Shown: one piece after another, positions 34,135 through 44,172 of the stretch
How the letters are laid out: each line of letters opens with the position of its first letter
How positions within the stretch are numbered: position 1 is the stretch's first letter
NCBI GenBank assembly: GCA_965153455.1
Contig: OZ234496.1
Location: forward strand, 15,678,304 to 15,742,303
Direction: 5' to 3'
Length of the DNA: 64,000 bases
Source of the DNA: Sphagnum compactum
Lineage: Eukaryota; Bryophyta; Sphagnopsida; Sphagnales
Notes under the pieces: generated by a model
Database searches by the model: none
Seen by the model: only the letters and a program-made list of their open reading frames with translations
Told to the model about the DNA's origin: nothing
Position numbers and translations under genes: made by a program

Positions 34135-35035
34135 GTAAGTCTCTCATGGTGTGTGCCTCAATTATGTATTTTAGTTTGGGGCCTGCCTGTTTCTCATGTG
34201 AGCATAGTTTCTGGTCAAGCCCTTGACAACAGAATTGCTGCAATTGTTCTGCCATGAATACACCTATGGTTGTCATTGCTTCTATAGCCCTAAATTTAAA
34301 TGCTTAACAAACAAAGAGAAAATTTACAAGAATTTGGTGTGAAAACATTAAGTTTTTAGCTTCAAAAACTTATGTTTTAATTAGTGAAGAGGTGAATTGC
34401 TTCAATTCATGTAAAAAGTGTGATTGTTAGTATGTGTGGAATGCTTATATGCTTATTGTTCCACACCAAATGTATTGTTTATTATTCAATATATATACTA
34501 TGGTTGACCTTTGACTGAAAGCCTTATTTTTCTAGCAAAAAACAATATTGTGATTGTGGAATTTGAAAGCAAAGTGGGGTGAAATTTGGTAGGTGTAGCA
34601 TAGTGAATGGAAAACCTTCAATCCATTGCGGTGAGTTGTATTGTGGAAATAAATCAGCCTAGCAGCTTGGCATCTTTGCGGAGTGGCATCAAACACCATA
34701 AAGCTTATCCCTATTTTTGGGCAAAAATGGATTCATACTGGATTTTTTATTTAAATAAAATGTATTCATGTTAAATTATTGGAATTAGGAAAAGGTTCAT
34801 TAGTTCAATAAGTTTTAGTAGTTGATATTTTTTGATAAAAATATTTGTCAAATACGCTCACAAAAAATGAAAGGCTGAAAATAACACATCCCTTCAATGT
34901 AAAGGGCAAAAGATACTGAAGTTCCCCATAAAGTCAGGTGATTAGGGGGCGACAACGACCACTTTCGGCATAATACGGGATCAAATGCTTAACTGGGAAT
35001 GAAATTTTACAAAACGAAGTAACTCGGACACCAAC
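34135..35035 (+). other. Downstream flank of the GT31 exon (presumed intron)
   Basis: Close match to the reverse complements of 28310-29209 and 40380-41281, all starting at the GTAAGT donor. No coding signal. Its conservation shows the three copies arose from one captured segment that included non-coding DNA. Confidence 0.6.
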
Positions 35036-35037
35036 AT

Positions 35038-35845
35038 CATTTAGCATCATTTTGTGATATGTATCGTCAAATACACACACCTGTGCATTACGCATGTTAA
35101 ATGAAGCTTCCCCTGAATTCGTCCCGTCGTCCCTCTGTCCATCCGTCCCGTCATGGTCTGTTTACCTTGACAAGCTTTGCGATTACATCTCTGACGCAGT
35201 TTTCGGTGCTTGCCTTGAGCAACAACGAGCTGAGCATGCCGGGGACCATTAGACCCGCACCCCATTTCTGCTCTTCTCTACTGTGTCCTGAACTTGACAC
35301 CGACACCAAGATTTTTCTTCTTCTTTGTTTGTTTGTTTGTTTCTTCTTCTTCGCATTACCTACTCTGAAAGCAAACCCTAAACTTGTCGAAACCTTGAAC
35401 CGACCAAAACAAAGGCGCAAGCCAAGGTGCAAGAATGCAACAGTGGACACAGCACATTCTTTGGCAGCTAAGCACACGAGACAGCGGAACACGGGGCGAC
35501 GGTAACGGGCTATTGGGTTCCTACAGAAGATGAAGGAGAAGCAACGAGGAGCAGGTGTAGACCAAGGGATGCCATCGCTACCGCTGCAAGCAAAGCTTTC
35601 GGAAGGCAGCAAGGGTGTAAGCGCACTGACGTAGGCGACAAGGTAGCCAAAATGGTGCGATGAGTGGGAGGGAATAGAATCGACTGGTCTGGAACCGGGC
35701 GAACAGGCGGCCCTTGAGAGCGGCCGTTTTGTTTGGCTATGTGAAACTGTGCGGACGCCGTTATTTTGGAAATGTAGTTTGTAGTTGGAATTTTGTAATA
35801 TGTACCGTCAAATACACACACAACTCTGCATTAGGCATGAGGTTC
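35038..35845 (-). repeat. Composite-element arm with TIR alpha (right end of copy 2)
   Basis: In order: inner TIR-like segment (35038-35092), GAAGCTTCCCCTGAATTCG and the GTCCCGTC block (35100-35155), module D (35156-35680), then TIR alpha reversed (35690-35845; GGCGGCCCTTGAGAGCGGCC, TTTTGTAATATGTACCGTCA, CTGCATTAGGCATG). It matches the right arm of the complete copy at 41810-42435. Confidence 0.7.
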
Positions 35846-35846
35846 A

Positions 35847-36621
35847 CACTAGTTTGAACCCCATGCCTAATGCACATGTGTGTTATTTGAACAATGTTTG
35901 GTTCATGTTTTAGTTTTTTTTAAAAACTTTTATCTTTTTTATTTTTTATTTTTATGTGTTTTCTGTTATTATTATTATTTTTGTTATAATAAAAATAAAG
36001 TGTTTCTTTTTCACTTTTGTATTTTTGTTTATTTGGATGCAAGTTTGAAGTTTGGAGAACGAAGACACACATCATTCTTTTTCAAGTAGGGTTTTTCTTC
36101 ATTATTATAAGTTTTATTTTTTCTTATTTTCTATACTTTATTTGGTTTCTTCTTTTTTGTAATTCTTTTTTCTTTTGAAAGGATTTTACTGTTTTTCCCT
36201 TTCCTTGTTTCATTTGTTTTCATTTCCTTTTTATAGTTTTGGTGTTTTTACTTTTTTTGTTTATGTTTGTTTCATGTTTTAATTTTTTCTATTCTTATTA
36301 ATTCTAGTTTCTCTAATATGTTTTATAATAAAAATAATAATAATAATTATTATTTTTGTTTGATTAGACGCAGGTTTGAAGTTTGGAAAAAAAAAGACAA
36401 ACCTTTTTTTTTTTTTCAAATATGGTTTTTTTTCTCTTACTTTTGCTTTCTGTTTTGTTTTTTATTTTTTCTCATCTATTTTTAATTTTCTTTTCAGATT
36501 ACTGTATTTCGCTTTTTTGTTTCATGTTTAAGTGTTTACAAAAAGTTTCTAATTGTTAAAGTGTTTTTCTGTTTTTATTTTTTTCTAGTTTTTTCCCTTT
36601 TTAAAAAATATATTTGTTCTG
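35847..36621. repeat. T-rich DNA with an imperfect ~365-bp duplication
   Basis: A second, forward TIR stub (TTTGAACCCCATGCCTAATG) starts at 35848. Beyond it, 35900-36120 and 36265-36480 are imperfect copies (GTTTCATGTTTTA; GCAAGTTTGAAGTTTGGA versus GCAGGTTTGAAGTTTGGA). No gene. Confidence 0.6.
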
Positions 36622-36690
36622 TTTGGATGGATGACGGACGGATGGATGGATGGATGGAAAGCTTCATTTCATCCCGACGTCCTTTACTCC
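36622..36690 (+). repeat. GACGGATG-family terminal block left of helicase fragment
   Basis: GGATGGATGACGGACGGATG, GATGGATGG, then AAAGCTTCATTTCATCCCGA and CGTCCTTTACTCC. It is the reverse complement of the block beside UPF1 fragment A (5763-5800). Confidence 0.8.
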
Positions 36691-37425
36691 AACGTTGTTG
36701 AATGTCTGACCTTGACTCTTGTTGATTGTGATCGCAAATGCCATTCGAACTGGAAATTGACGACGACGCAAAACAAATGGCCAATCAGTCCCAGAGGGGG
36801 ACATGATGATGCAAGGTATGAACACACGTTTGCCGACATTGTTTCTTGTGATGATTTCCGCTTCAATGACACGCTGACCCAATCTTTTGACAATCAACCT
36901 CGTACCATTGCACAATCCTATTGATTGATTGAGATTACGCAACAAAAGGATTAGCACACCCACTTTGAGTTCCAGCTTATGATTTGCGATACCGCTGAAT
37001 TGCAAAGTGTTTAGAAACTCCACCGGATACAATGAATCCATTGAAACTCCTGCAACATCACTTGCACCTTCTTCTGTTGGAGTCAAAGAATTTGCGCTTA
37101 GGTACATGTGCGATTCTTCAGATATCGATTCTAAAATTGCATTGTTGACTTCATCAACGTTAGTATTTTTGGGGGCTAAAATGCTGCGTTGCATAAGATA
37201 CATGGCATCTCTAGAGTGGCACTGGTGATCCAGATAGATGGTTCGGATTAATCCTTTTAAGCTACAATCTTCTACTGGCAGCCTCATATGGGATGAAATC
37301 TTGATCCAATCTGGATCGACACCTTCTTTTGTAATGACAGGAAGATTACCGTCTCCAACATTCAACACCCATTTGGCAAACTCTCGCTGCTCTCCAGAAT
37401 TGGTTGCCATGACTCGCATGTTGAT
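36690..37425 (-). pseudogene. Helitron-type PIF1-like helicase, C-terminal fragment
   Basis: An uninterrupted minus-strand frame reads NMRVMATNSGEQREFAKWVL, HSRDAMYLMQRSILAPKNTN, PTEEGASDVAGVSMDSLYPV, NLNQSIGLCNGTRLIVKRLG and FPVRMAFAITINKSQGQTFN. This is the C-terminal third of the PIF1-like helicase of plant Helitrons (superfamily 1B), including the KSQGQT motif. The Walker A half, Rep nuclease and OTU parts are missing. The native sequence begins abruptly at about 37425 where GACGGATG repeat starts, and the longer ORF to 37587 is a chimera with that repeat. It is open but cannot be an active helicase. Confidence 0.85.
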
Positions 37426-37495
37426 CCATCTATTTAAGCCGGACGGACATTTCATGCATCCCGTCATCCATCTATTTAAAAATAGAAGCATGCCA
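37426..37495 (-). repeat. GACGGATG-family terminal block right of helicase fragment
   Basis: Inverted relative to the left block: TTTAAGCCGGACGGACATTT, CATGCATCCCGTCATCCATC, TATTTAAAAATAGAAGCAT. The final ATAGAAGCAT also follows the block at 5811-5872. Confidence 0.75.
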
Positions 37496-38340
37496 ATTAG
37501 GGTCTCTCTGCCTGTTGCTCGGTCTCCCCCATGTTTCCGTGTGGAGGCAGAGAAGCTTTGACTTCTCCACGTTCTCCTACACACCACCTCACCTCACCTT
37601 CCGTCGACGCAACCAAATTCCCCAAGAATGCACCATCATCATCAGTGTTTTGCGCAATTTTGCACCATAGAGGTACCTTAAGACAACGCAGATGGCAAGC
37701 ACTTCAATTTTGCATGAACTCACTGGATCCATGATGGACCATTTTTCCAGAGTTCCAAGAGAATATTCCCCCTGGGGTGGTGGTGGAGGTAGTAAGGGGG
37801 TAAAATAATAATAACATTGAGGCGGCTTCAGCGTAGTGCATCGTTAAAACCCATCAGGTATGAAGTTTTTCTCTATAATGGAATTCTGTTTTTTTTGTTT
37901 TTGGTAAATTCTTCGGGACGTTTTCCTGTGTGCATGTGTTTCCCCTGGGCTATTTTTTGGTGAAAGGGGAAAGGTTGTTGGGTATATTTAAAATAAATAA
38001 ATTGGGTGGATTTTGGGTCAGGAAATAGTTTTCTGTTGGGTTCCAGGTCTCTAGCTAACCATGGTGCATGGTTTAATTGCTTTTGGTCTTTTTCTTTCTA
38101 CCTACTAACAACCCCACAAGCAGGTATTTAATAGGTAGGTAGTAAAAACAGTTGTTACCTATGTATAAACCATCTGCTTAGTAGTTACCTATTTTCCTAC
38201 CTATCTACCTACATATGAGACCTATTTCCTACAGAAGTGGTTACCAAGGTGAAACCAAATATTAATTCAGTTGAGGTTCATCCATAACTGAGTAATAACG
38301 GGCATCCAATCGATGGTGCCCTGGTGGGTGCTGGTTCACT
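37496..38340. repeat. Spacer with dispersed repeat shared with 43735-44530
   Basis: 37496-37780 shows nothing recognised. 38120-38345 (GGTAGTAAAAACAGTTGTTA, CCTATGTATAAACCAT, AAGGTGAAACCAAATATTA, GGGCATCCAATCGATGGTGC) is a copy of a repeat also at 43735-43885 plus 44480-44530. Confidence 0.55.
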
Positions 38341-38348
38341 ATGGCCAT

Positions 38349-38995
38349 CAAGCTGTTGATCTCAGACGCAGCCACGTCAGGTCCCAACGGGAAACCTCGC
38401 ACATCTTGCTGCAGCCGTGGCGGCGATCAAGGGCCAATCCAGCAACAGCTTTGTCATCACAATAGAGTTAAAGTTCTGCCCCGCGCAAGTATAAGAGAGA
38501 GAGGACCTCCTCTATCGATCTACAATGTTCTCAGTTTCGTCATCAGTTGTATGCAATCTCTCTCTCAATATAGTTATGTAATTTCTCCTTCTAGAAGTCA
38601 GCTTGCAGTCTATTAGCTCATGCAGATCCCTTTTCAAGTTTTGTTTTTCTGAGTCTCTCCAGAATTTTTGTATGTTAATTTGTCCTTCTCAAAGTACCCA
38701 TTAGGCTTGAGAGTTGAAGGTCATTGCAGAACCAAGTGTCGCTGTTCATGCGCAGTGTTATTTAAGGAGGTATATGTGTTATTTGGAGCTGGTACAAACG
38801 TTGCGGACACCAAAAGCTGTCATCGGAATGCCGCCGAAGAAGGAATCCAAAAACACTTATGTGAAAGAGACTAAAGAAGAGCAGATGCGTAGATGCATCT
38901 TAAGACGGGAGCTACTAAGGGAGGACTCACCAAGAGCGATGGATCCAAGCTAGAACCGTTTGAGGAGGACGTCAAGTCGAATGGTGGAATGTCAA
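38349..38995 (+). mobile_element. Repeat module C, LTR-like, copy 2
   Basis: Nearly identical to 25598-26240, starting TGTTGATCTCAGACGCAGCC. It carries a short insertion (GGAGGTATATGTGTTATTT) near 38766 and the ORF start MPPKKESKNTYVKETKEEQ at 38830. Its left border has no GACGGATG block, unlike copy 1, so TGTTG is probably the true module start. Confidence 0.55.
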
Positions 38996-39104
38996 ATGTC
39001 CGTCCGGTAAAAGACGGGATACATGAAATGTCCGTCCGGCTTAAATAGACGAATGATGGGACGGATGAAATGTCAGTCCGGTTGGATGACGGGACGGATG
39101 ACGG
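38996..39104 (+). repeat. GACGGATG-family array
   Basis: Repeated AAATGTCCGTCCGG and GATGACGGGACGGATGACGG units, joined directly to TIR beta at 39105. Confidence 0.8.
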
Positions 39105-39275
39105 TTTGAACCCTATGCCTAATGCACAGGTGTGTGTATTTGATGGTACATATTACAAAATTACAACTACAAACTACATTTCCAAAACCTCTCTATATAC
39201 CACATTCCGCATGTATTCATTGGGACCCTACTCATTGAAAATCTTGATGTTTGCACTACTTGTGACCATCGTCCA
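39105..39275 (+). repeat. TIR type beta, forward
   Basis: TTTGAACCCTATGCCTAATG, CACAGGTGTGTGTATTTGAT, GGTACATATTACAAAATTAC, then CATTGAAAATCTTGATGTTT and GCACTACTTGTGACC. It mirrors 6411-6545 and 10217-10342. Confidence 0.7.
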
Positions 39276-39850
39276 TCCCACCTTTGTGGTGTGTGCTACT
39301 GGTTGTTGGTTCATTTTAGCCAATAATAAATGGCCTCAAATTTGTAAAGCACTTGGCATAATTATTTTAGTGTATCTGGAGGGCACATTATCAAGTGGAA
39401 TCTGCTCTTTACAAAGGTTAGGGCATTTCAATTTTTAAAACTACCCATCTCTATTTTTTAAATCTTTAAAAAAAATTCTTGTGAAATTTGCTTGTGCTTT
39501 GTTTGACGGAGGATAATTTACCCTCGGTGTGAAGTTTTGTCAAAAACAAATAATGGCCCCTTAGCTCCACCTAAATAAGATTCTTTGTCAAATGATAGAT
39601 AGGCTGCCAAACTTGATTGCAAGAAAACAAAAACAACAACAATTAAAGAGGGAACTCAAGAGGGAGGGAAAATGAAACTACTTGCCTGAATTGGAATTGC
39701 AATTTTCAGGTTTTCTAGGTGCACGTCAGGGTGTATTTGGCCCTTTTGGTCTGATATTGATATCAGACCCCCCTAGGGCCGGGCATGCCTTTCCTAGACA
39801 GCGACACATGCGCAAGCAAACTGACTCTTTGGAAAATCCTGTTCCACATA
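39276..39850. other. Spacer, nothing recognised
   Basis: No gene or clear repeat. Confidence 0.35.
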
Positions 39851-39854
39851 TTGA

Positions 39855-42435
39855 ACCCCGTGCCTAATGCATAGGTGTGTATGTATTTGACGATACATAT
39901 TACAAAATTACAACTACAAACTACATTTCCAAAATAACGCTGTCCGCACACTTTCACATAGCCAAACAAAACGGCCGTTCTCAAGGGCCGCCCATTCGCC
40001 CGGTTCCAGATCGGTCGAAGAAGAAGAAGAATCTTGATGTCGGTGTCAAGTTCAGGACACAGTAGAGAAGAGCAGAAATGGGGTGTGGGTCTAATGGCCA
40101 GCAGAAACAGGGCGCGAGTCTAATGGCCAGCACAAACGGAGCGCGGGTCTAATGGTCCCCGACATGCTCAGCTCGTTGTTGCTCAAGGTAGGCACTGAAA
40201 ACTGCGTCAGAGACGTAATCGCAAAGCTTGTCAAGGTAAACAGACCATGACGGGACGGATGGACAGAGGGACGATGGGACGGGTGGACGATGGGACGGAT
40301 TCAGGGGAAGCTTCATTTAACATGCTTAATGCACAGGTGTGTGTATTTGACGATACATATCACAAAATGATGCTGAATGATGTTGGTGTCCCAGTTACTT
40401 TGTTTTGTAAAATTTCATTCCCAGTTAAGCATTTGATCCCGTATTATGCCGAAAGTGGTTGTTCTCGCCCCCTAATTGCCTGACTTTATGGGAAACTTTA
40501 GTATCTTTTGCCCTTTACATTGAAGGGATGTGTTATTTTCAGCCTTTCATTTTTTGTGAGCGTATTTGACAAAGATTTTTATCAAAAAATATCAACTACT
40601 AAAACTTATTGAACTAATGAACCTTTTCTAATTCCAATAATTTAACATGAATACATTTTATTTAAATAAAAAATCCAGTATGAATCCATTTTTGCCCAAA
40701 AATAGGGATAAACTTTATGGTGTTTGATGCCACTCCGCAAAGATGCCAAGCTGCTAGGCTGATTTATTTCCACAATACAACTCACCGCAATGGATTGAAG
40801 GTTTTCCATTCAATATGCTACACCTACCAAATTTCACCCCACTTTGCTTTCAAATTCCACAATCACAATATTGTTTTTTGCTAGAAAAATAAGGCTTTCA
40901 GTCAAAGGTCAACCATAGTATATATATTGAATAATAAACAATACATTTGGTGTGGAACAATAAGCATATAAGCATTCCACACATACTAACAATCACACTT
41001 TTTACATGAATTGAAGCAATTCACCTCTTCACTAATTAAAACATAAGTTTTTGAAGCTAAAAACATAATGTTTTCACACCAAATTTTTGTAAATTTTCTC
41101 TTTGTTTGTTAAGCATTTAAATGTAGGGCTATAGAAGCAATGACAACCCTAGGTGTATTCATGGCAGAACTATTGCAGCAATTCTGTTGTCATGGACTTG
41201 ACCAGAAACTATGCTCACATGAGAAACAGGCAGGCCCCAAACTGAAATACATAATTGAGACACACACCATGAGAGACTTACCATGTACCATTGCATGGCC
41301 ACAAAATCAGTAACAACTGTAATTTGCTTGAGCCTTTGAGGAGCCACGTGGTGGAACCAACAGTAGGCATGTTTCTTTGCCTCATCCACGTTTGAGTACC
41401 GCTTATACATGCTGACTGTTTGTCTATTGCTTTCCACAACATGCATTTCTTCCATGTAAAATAGGAATGGCTGCTTGCATATGGACATGGGTACAGACTG
41501 TGTGTCAAAGCTGAACTCTGGGTCATGATTATCATGGTTCCAAGCTGTAAAGGAAGTTTCAACAGTCGTCAATGTTCGAGGAAGAATAATTTGCGGGAAT
41601 ACCTTTACAAGATACCCTAATGAAATGGAGAATGACAACCTGAGCTCATGATCATAGCAAATTGACTGCTGTAAGAAATTTCCAGGATCAGTACGCATGG
41701 TCGTCATCAGTTGCTTTAGGCCTTCAAGTGCAGTCAGCCCTGGGAATACTGGTTCAATCAACTCCTGATGGTGCATAAATATGAAGGGTGTCATTGGACG
41801 AGCTAAGCATGCCAAGGGCCATTAGACCCGCGCCCCGTTTCTGCTGGCCATTAGACGCGCGCCCTGTTTATGCTCTTCTCTACTGTGTCATGAACTTGAC
41901 ACCGACACCAAGATTCTTCTTCTTCTTTGTTTCTTTGCTTCTTTCTTCTTCTTCTTCGCATTAACTACCCTGAACCCGTTGAAACCCTGAACCGACCAAA
42001 ACAAAGGCACAAGCCGAGGTGCAAGAACGCAACAGTGGACACATCACATTGTTTGGCAGCCAAGCACACGAGACAACGGAACAGGAGGCTACGGTAACGG
42101 GCTATTGAGTTCCTATAGAAGATGAAGGAGAAGCAACGAGGAGGTGGTGTAGACCAAGGGACGCCATCGCTGCCACTGCAAGCAAAGCTTCCGGGAGGCA
42201 GCAGGGGTGTAAGCGCACTGACGTAGGCGACAAGGGAGCCAAAACGGTGCGATGCGTGGGAGGGAATAGAATCGACCGGTCTGGAACCGGGCGAACGGGC
42301 GACCCTTGAGAGCGGCCGTTTTGTTTGGCTATGTGAAACTGTGCGGACGCCGTTATTTTGGGAATGTAGTTTGTAGTTGTAATTTTGTAATATGTACCGT
42401 CAAATACACACACACCTCTGCATTAGGCACGGGGT
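39855..42435. mobile_element. Complete gene-fragment-carrying TIR element (copy 3)
   Basis: About 2.58 kb bounded by long inverted repeats. The left end starts ACCCCGTGCCTAATGCA at 39855 and the right end is its reverse complement, finishing at 42435. TIR alpha covers 39855-40016 and 42270-42435. Homology resumes deeper inside (40017-40160 with 41830-41960, reversed), with about 400 bp missing from the left arm. Inside are a GACGGATG block (40245-40315), an inner TIR-like segment (40316-40372), the GT31 intron flank and the GT31 exon in reverse. No transposase. Superfamily is uncertain: long TIRs suggest a Mutator-like Pack element, but no clear target duplication was found. Confidence 0.62.
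41282..41802 (-). pseudogene. GT31/DUF604 glycosyltransferase exon, captured copy 3 (5'-truncated, open)
   Basis: Same exon as 33577-34134 but lacking the first dozen codons; it starts at about ARPMTPFIF where module D sequence joins. It is then open through QELIEPVFPGLTALEGLKQL, SICYDHELRLSFSISLGYLV, TVETSFTAWNHDNHDPEFSF and KQITVVTDFVAMQWYM to the GTAAGT donor. It differs from copy 2 by scattered substitutions and has no stop. With no start codon, anchor or partner exons it is a captured fragment. Confidence 0.75.
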
Positions 42436-43044
42436 ACCATGTCAAACCTGAAACTACAACATGATACAAATTCATTAATTTAGTTCCTGTGCAGGCTAAA
42501 GCCCAAGGCTGTGGGGTAACTACTACTACCACCTAGTACCTACCCACTGGGTATCAAGAGGAAAAATGAAAAAAAGTGGGGTTTTTAAAATGCTGATAAA
42601 GCACTCTAGATTGTTTTCAGTGCATGGGGGGAACCCTCATTTTTGGTAATTAGACCCCATCCCAGAGAGAGGGTTCTTTCACCCATATGGAGGGCATTAT
42701 GCCAAATATCGGGTGGAAGAACCCTGTGTACAATTCAGTAATTGGGGGCATTGAAAACGGGCACCCATAATTTGACTGTTGAAAAACATAGCGAACTGAG
42801 TCACTGTTGGTGCTGGTGAATGCCTGGTCTCAGGGCAGGACACCCCAGACCTCAGGCTCCACCGTCGATGCCAGGGCATAGTGCCCTGCAAGGCCTTCTG
42901 ATACACAGAACATCCCATTTGGTAGCCATTCAAGTTTCCAAAAGGCCCTGCAATCACTGGAGGAAAGAATATGCTGGGGTAAGGTGGCCTCCAATTAGAC
43001 ACAGAATTTGGAGGAAGTCTTTCTGTATTAGGTGAACAATATTT
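42436..43044. other. Spacer, nothing recognised
   Basis: A 124-codon minus-strand ORF (42697-43071) has no recognisable domain and runs into the MITE. No other signal. Confidence 0.3.
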
Positions 43045-43195
43045 CACTGGTAGAAAAATTGTCTTTTGCAATTTTTCTCATCCAATTATATATGTCATAT
43101 GCAATTAAAAAATAACTATATGCAACATTTTTTAGTTGTATATGAGATGTTTAATTGCATAAAACAAGTTGCAAAAAGCAATTATTTTTCTAATG
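43045..43195. mobile_element. CACTA-like MITE, 151 bp
   Basis: Left end CACTGGTAGAAAAATTG. The right end read in reverse is CATTAGAAAAATAATTGC. Inverted arms extend about 70 bp (CTTTTGCAA; ATATGCAATTAAAAAAT versus TATGCAATTAAACATCTCAT). It is flanked by TTT on both sides (43042-43044 and 43196-43198), the 3-bp duplication expected for CACTA. No coding capacity. Confidence 0.72.
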
Positions 43196-43198
43196 TTT

Positions 43199-43940
43199 AG
43201 CGAGTCAACACTGCAACCCACTCCACCACACCTGGAAGCGCACTACAAGTAGGACATGGACACTGGTTACAAGATGTAATTGATGTCTCGACATGCAAGG
43301 ACTTGTCTTGTTAACTTATCTTATCCTTATCCTTTTGAGGTAGGGTAAAATCTGGAAAAAAGAAGGCAGGAAACTACCTGGTATAAGCTGAATATTCTGT
43401 CAAACATTCCTTGCTTTTTGGGAAAAACATCATGAAAATTAAAAAATAACATATGAAAATTTAAATATCTATAAAAAAATTTAAACAAAATTGGATGAAA
43501 CCAATTAATCATAAAAATTCATTCAAAACATTCTGATTGGCAAATGGTACTAATATTTACAAAGGTTGCATGAACATATGGTAATAATACTTTTGTTCAA
43601 GGAAATAAAATGCCAAAAGTAAGTATATTCAATAGTTGGAACAGGTCCAACATTGTCAGAATGTAATTTTTTTGGGCTTAATATGGCTATTAAGAAGCCT
43701 CACTCAAAAACATTGAAGCATTGAATATTGATGTGGGTGCTAGGTAGTAAAAAAGAGCCATTACCTCTATATAAACCATGTATTTACTTAGTTGTCATCT
43801 TTTTTCATACGTATTTACATATAAATATAGGACCTACTTCTGACAAAATGGGTTCCCAAGGTGAAACCAGATATTAGAGTTATCCATAAAGTAACGTAGC
43901 GGTCTTCACCCTGTCTTTGGGCCTCTTGTCACTTCCTATC
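43199..43940. other. Spacer with part of a dispersed repeat
   Basis: 43735-43885 is the left part of the repeat also at 38120-38290. The rest is AT-rich with nothing recognised. Confidence 0.4.
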
Positions 43941-43943
43941 CCG

Positions 43944-44172
43944 TCTTTCAGTGGTATCTGCAACGTCAAGAGATTTTATTAAATCTCCGTATGTGAAATG
44001 TTGCAACTCAGTATGAAATGTCTTTCAGTGGTATCTGCAACGTCAAGAGATTTTATTAAATCTCCGTATGTGAAATGTTGCAACTCAGTATGAAATGTCT
44101 TTCAGTGGTATCTGCAACGTCAAGAGATTTTATACATCTCCGTATGTGAAATGTTGCAACTCAGTATGAAAT
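43944..44172. repeat. Tandem array, 77-bp unit, three copies
   Basis: TCTTTCAGTGGTATCTGCAA starts at 43944, 44021 and 44098. The first two units are identical. The third has a small internal deletion (TTTTATACATCTCCG instead of TTTTATTAAATCTCCG). Confidence 0.93.

Noticed and set aside
33604-34257. Functional 217-residue glycosyltransferase gene
   Set aside because: The frame lacks a native ATG (opens at TTG), covers a single interior exon plus intron read-through and sits inside repeats.
35151-35612. 153-codon minus-strand ORF, with relatives at 27686-28057
   Set aside because: Element-arm sequence; the reading frame is not kept between copies and is spanned by simple AAG repeats.
39846-42445. 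Target-site duplication of the complete composite element
   Set aside because: Left flank ACATATTGA and right flank ACCATGTCA do not match, so superfamily cannot be set from the flanks.
42697-43071. 124-codon minus-strand ORF
   Set aside because: Begins inside the CACTA-like MITE and has no recognisable domain.
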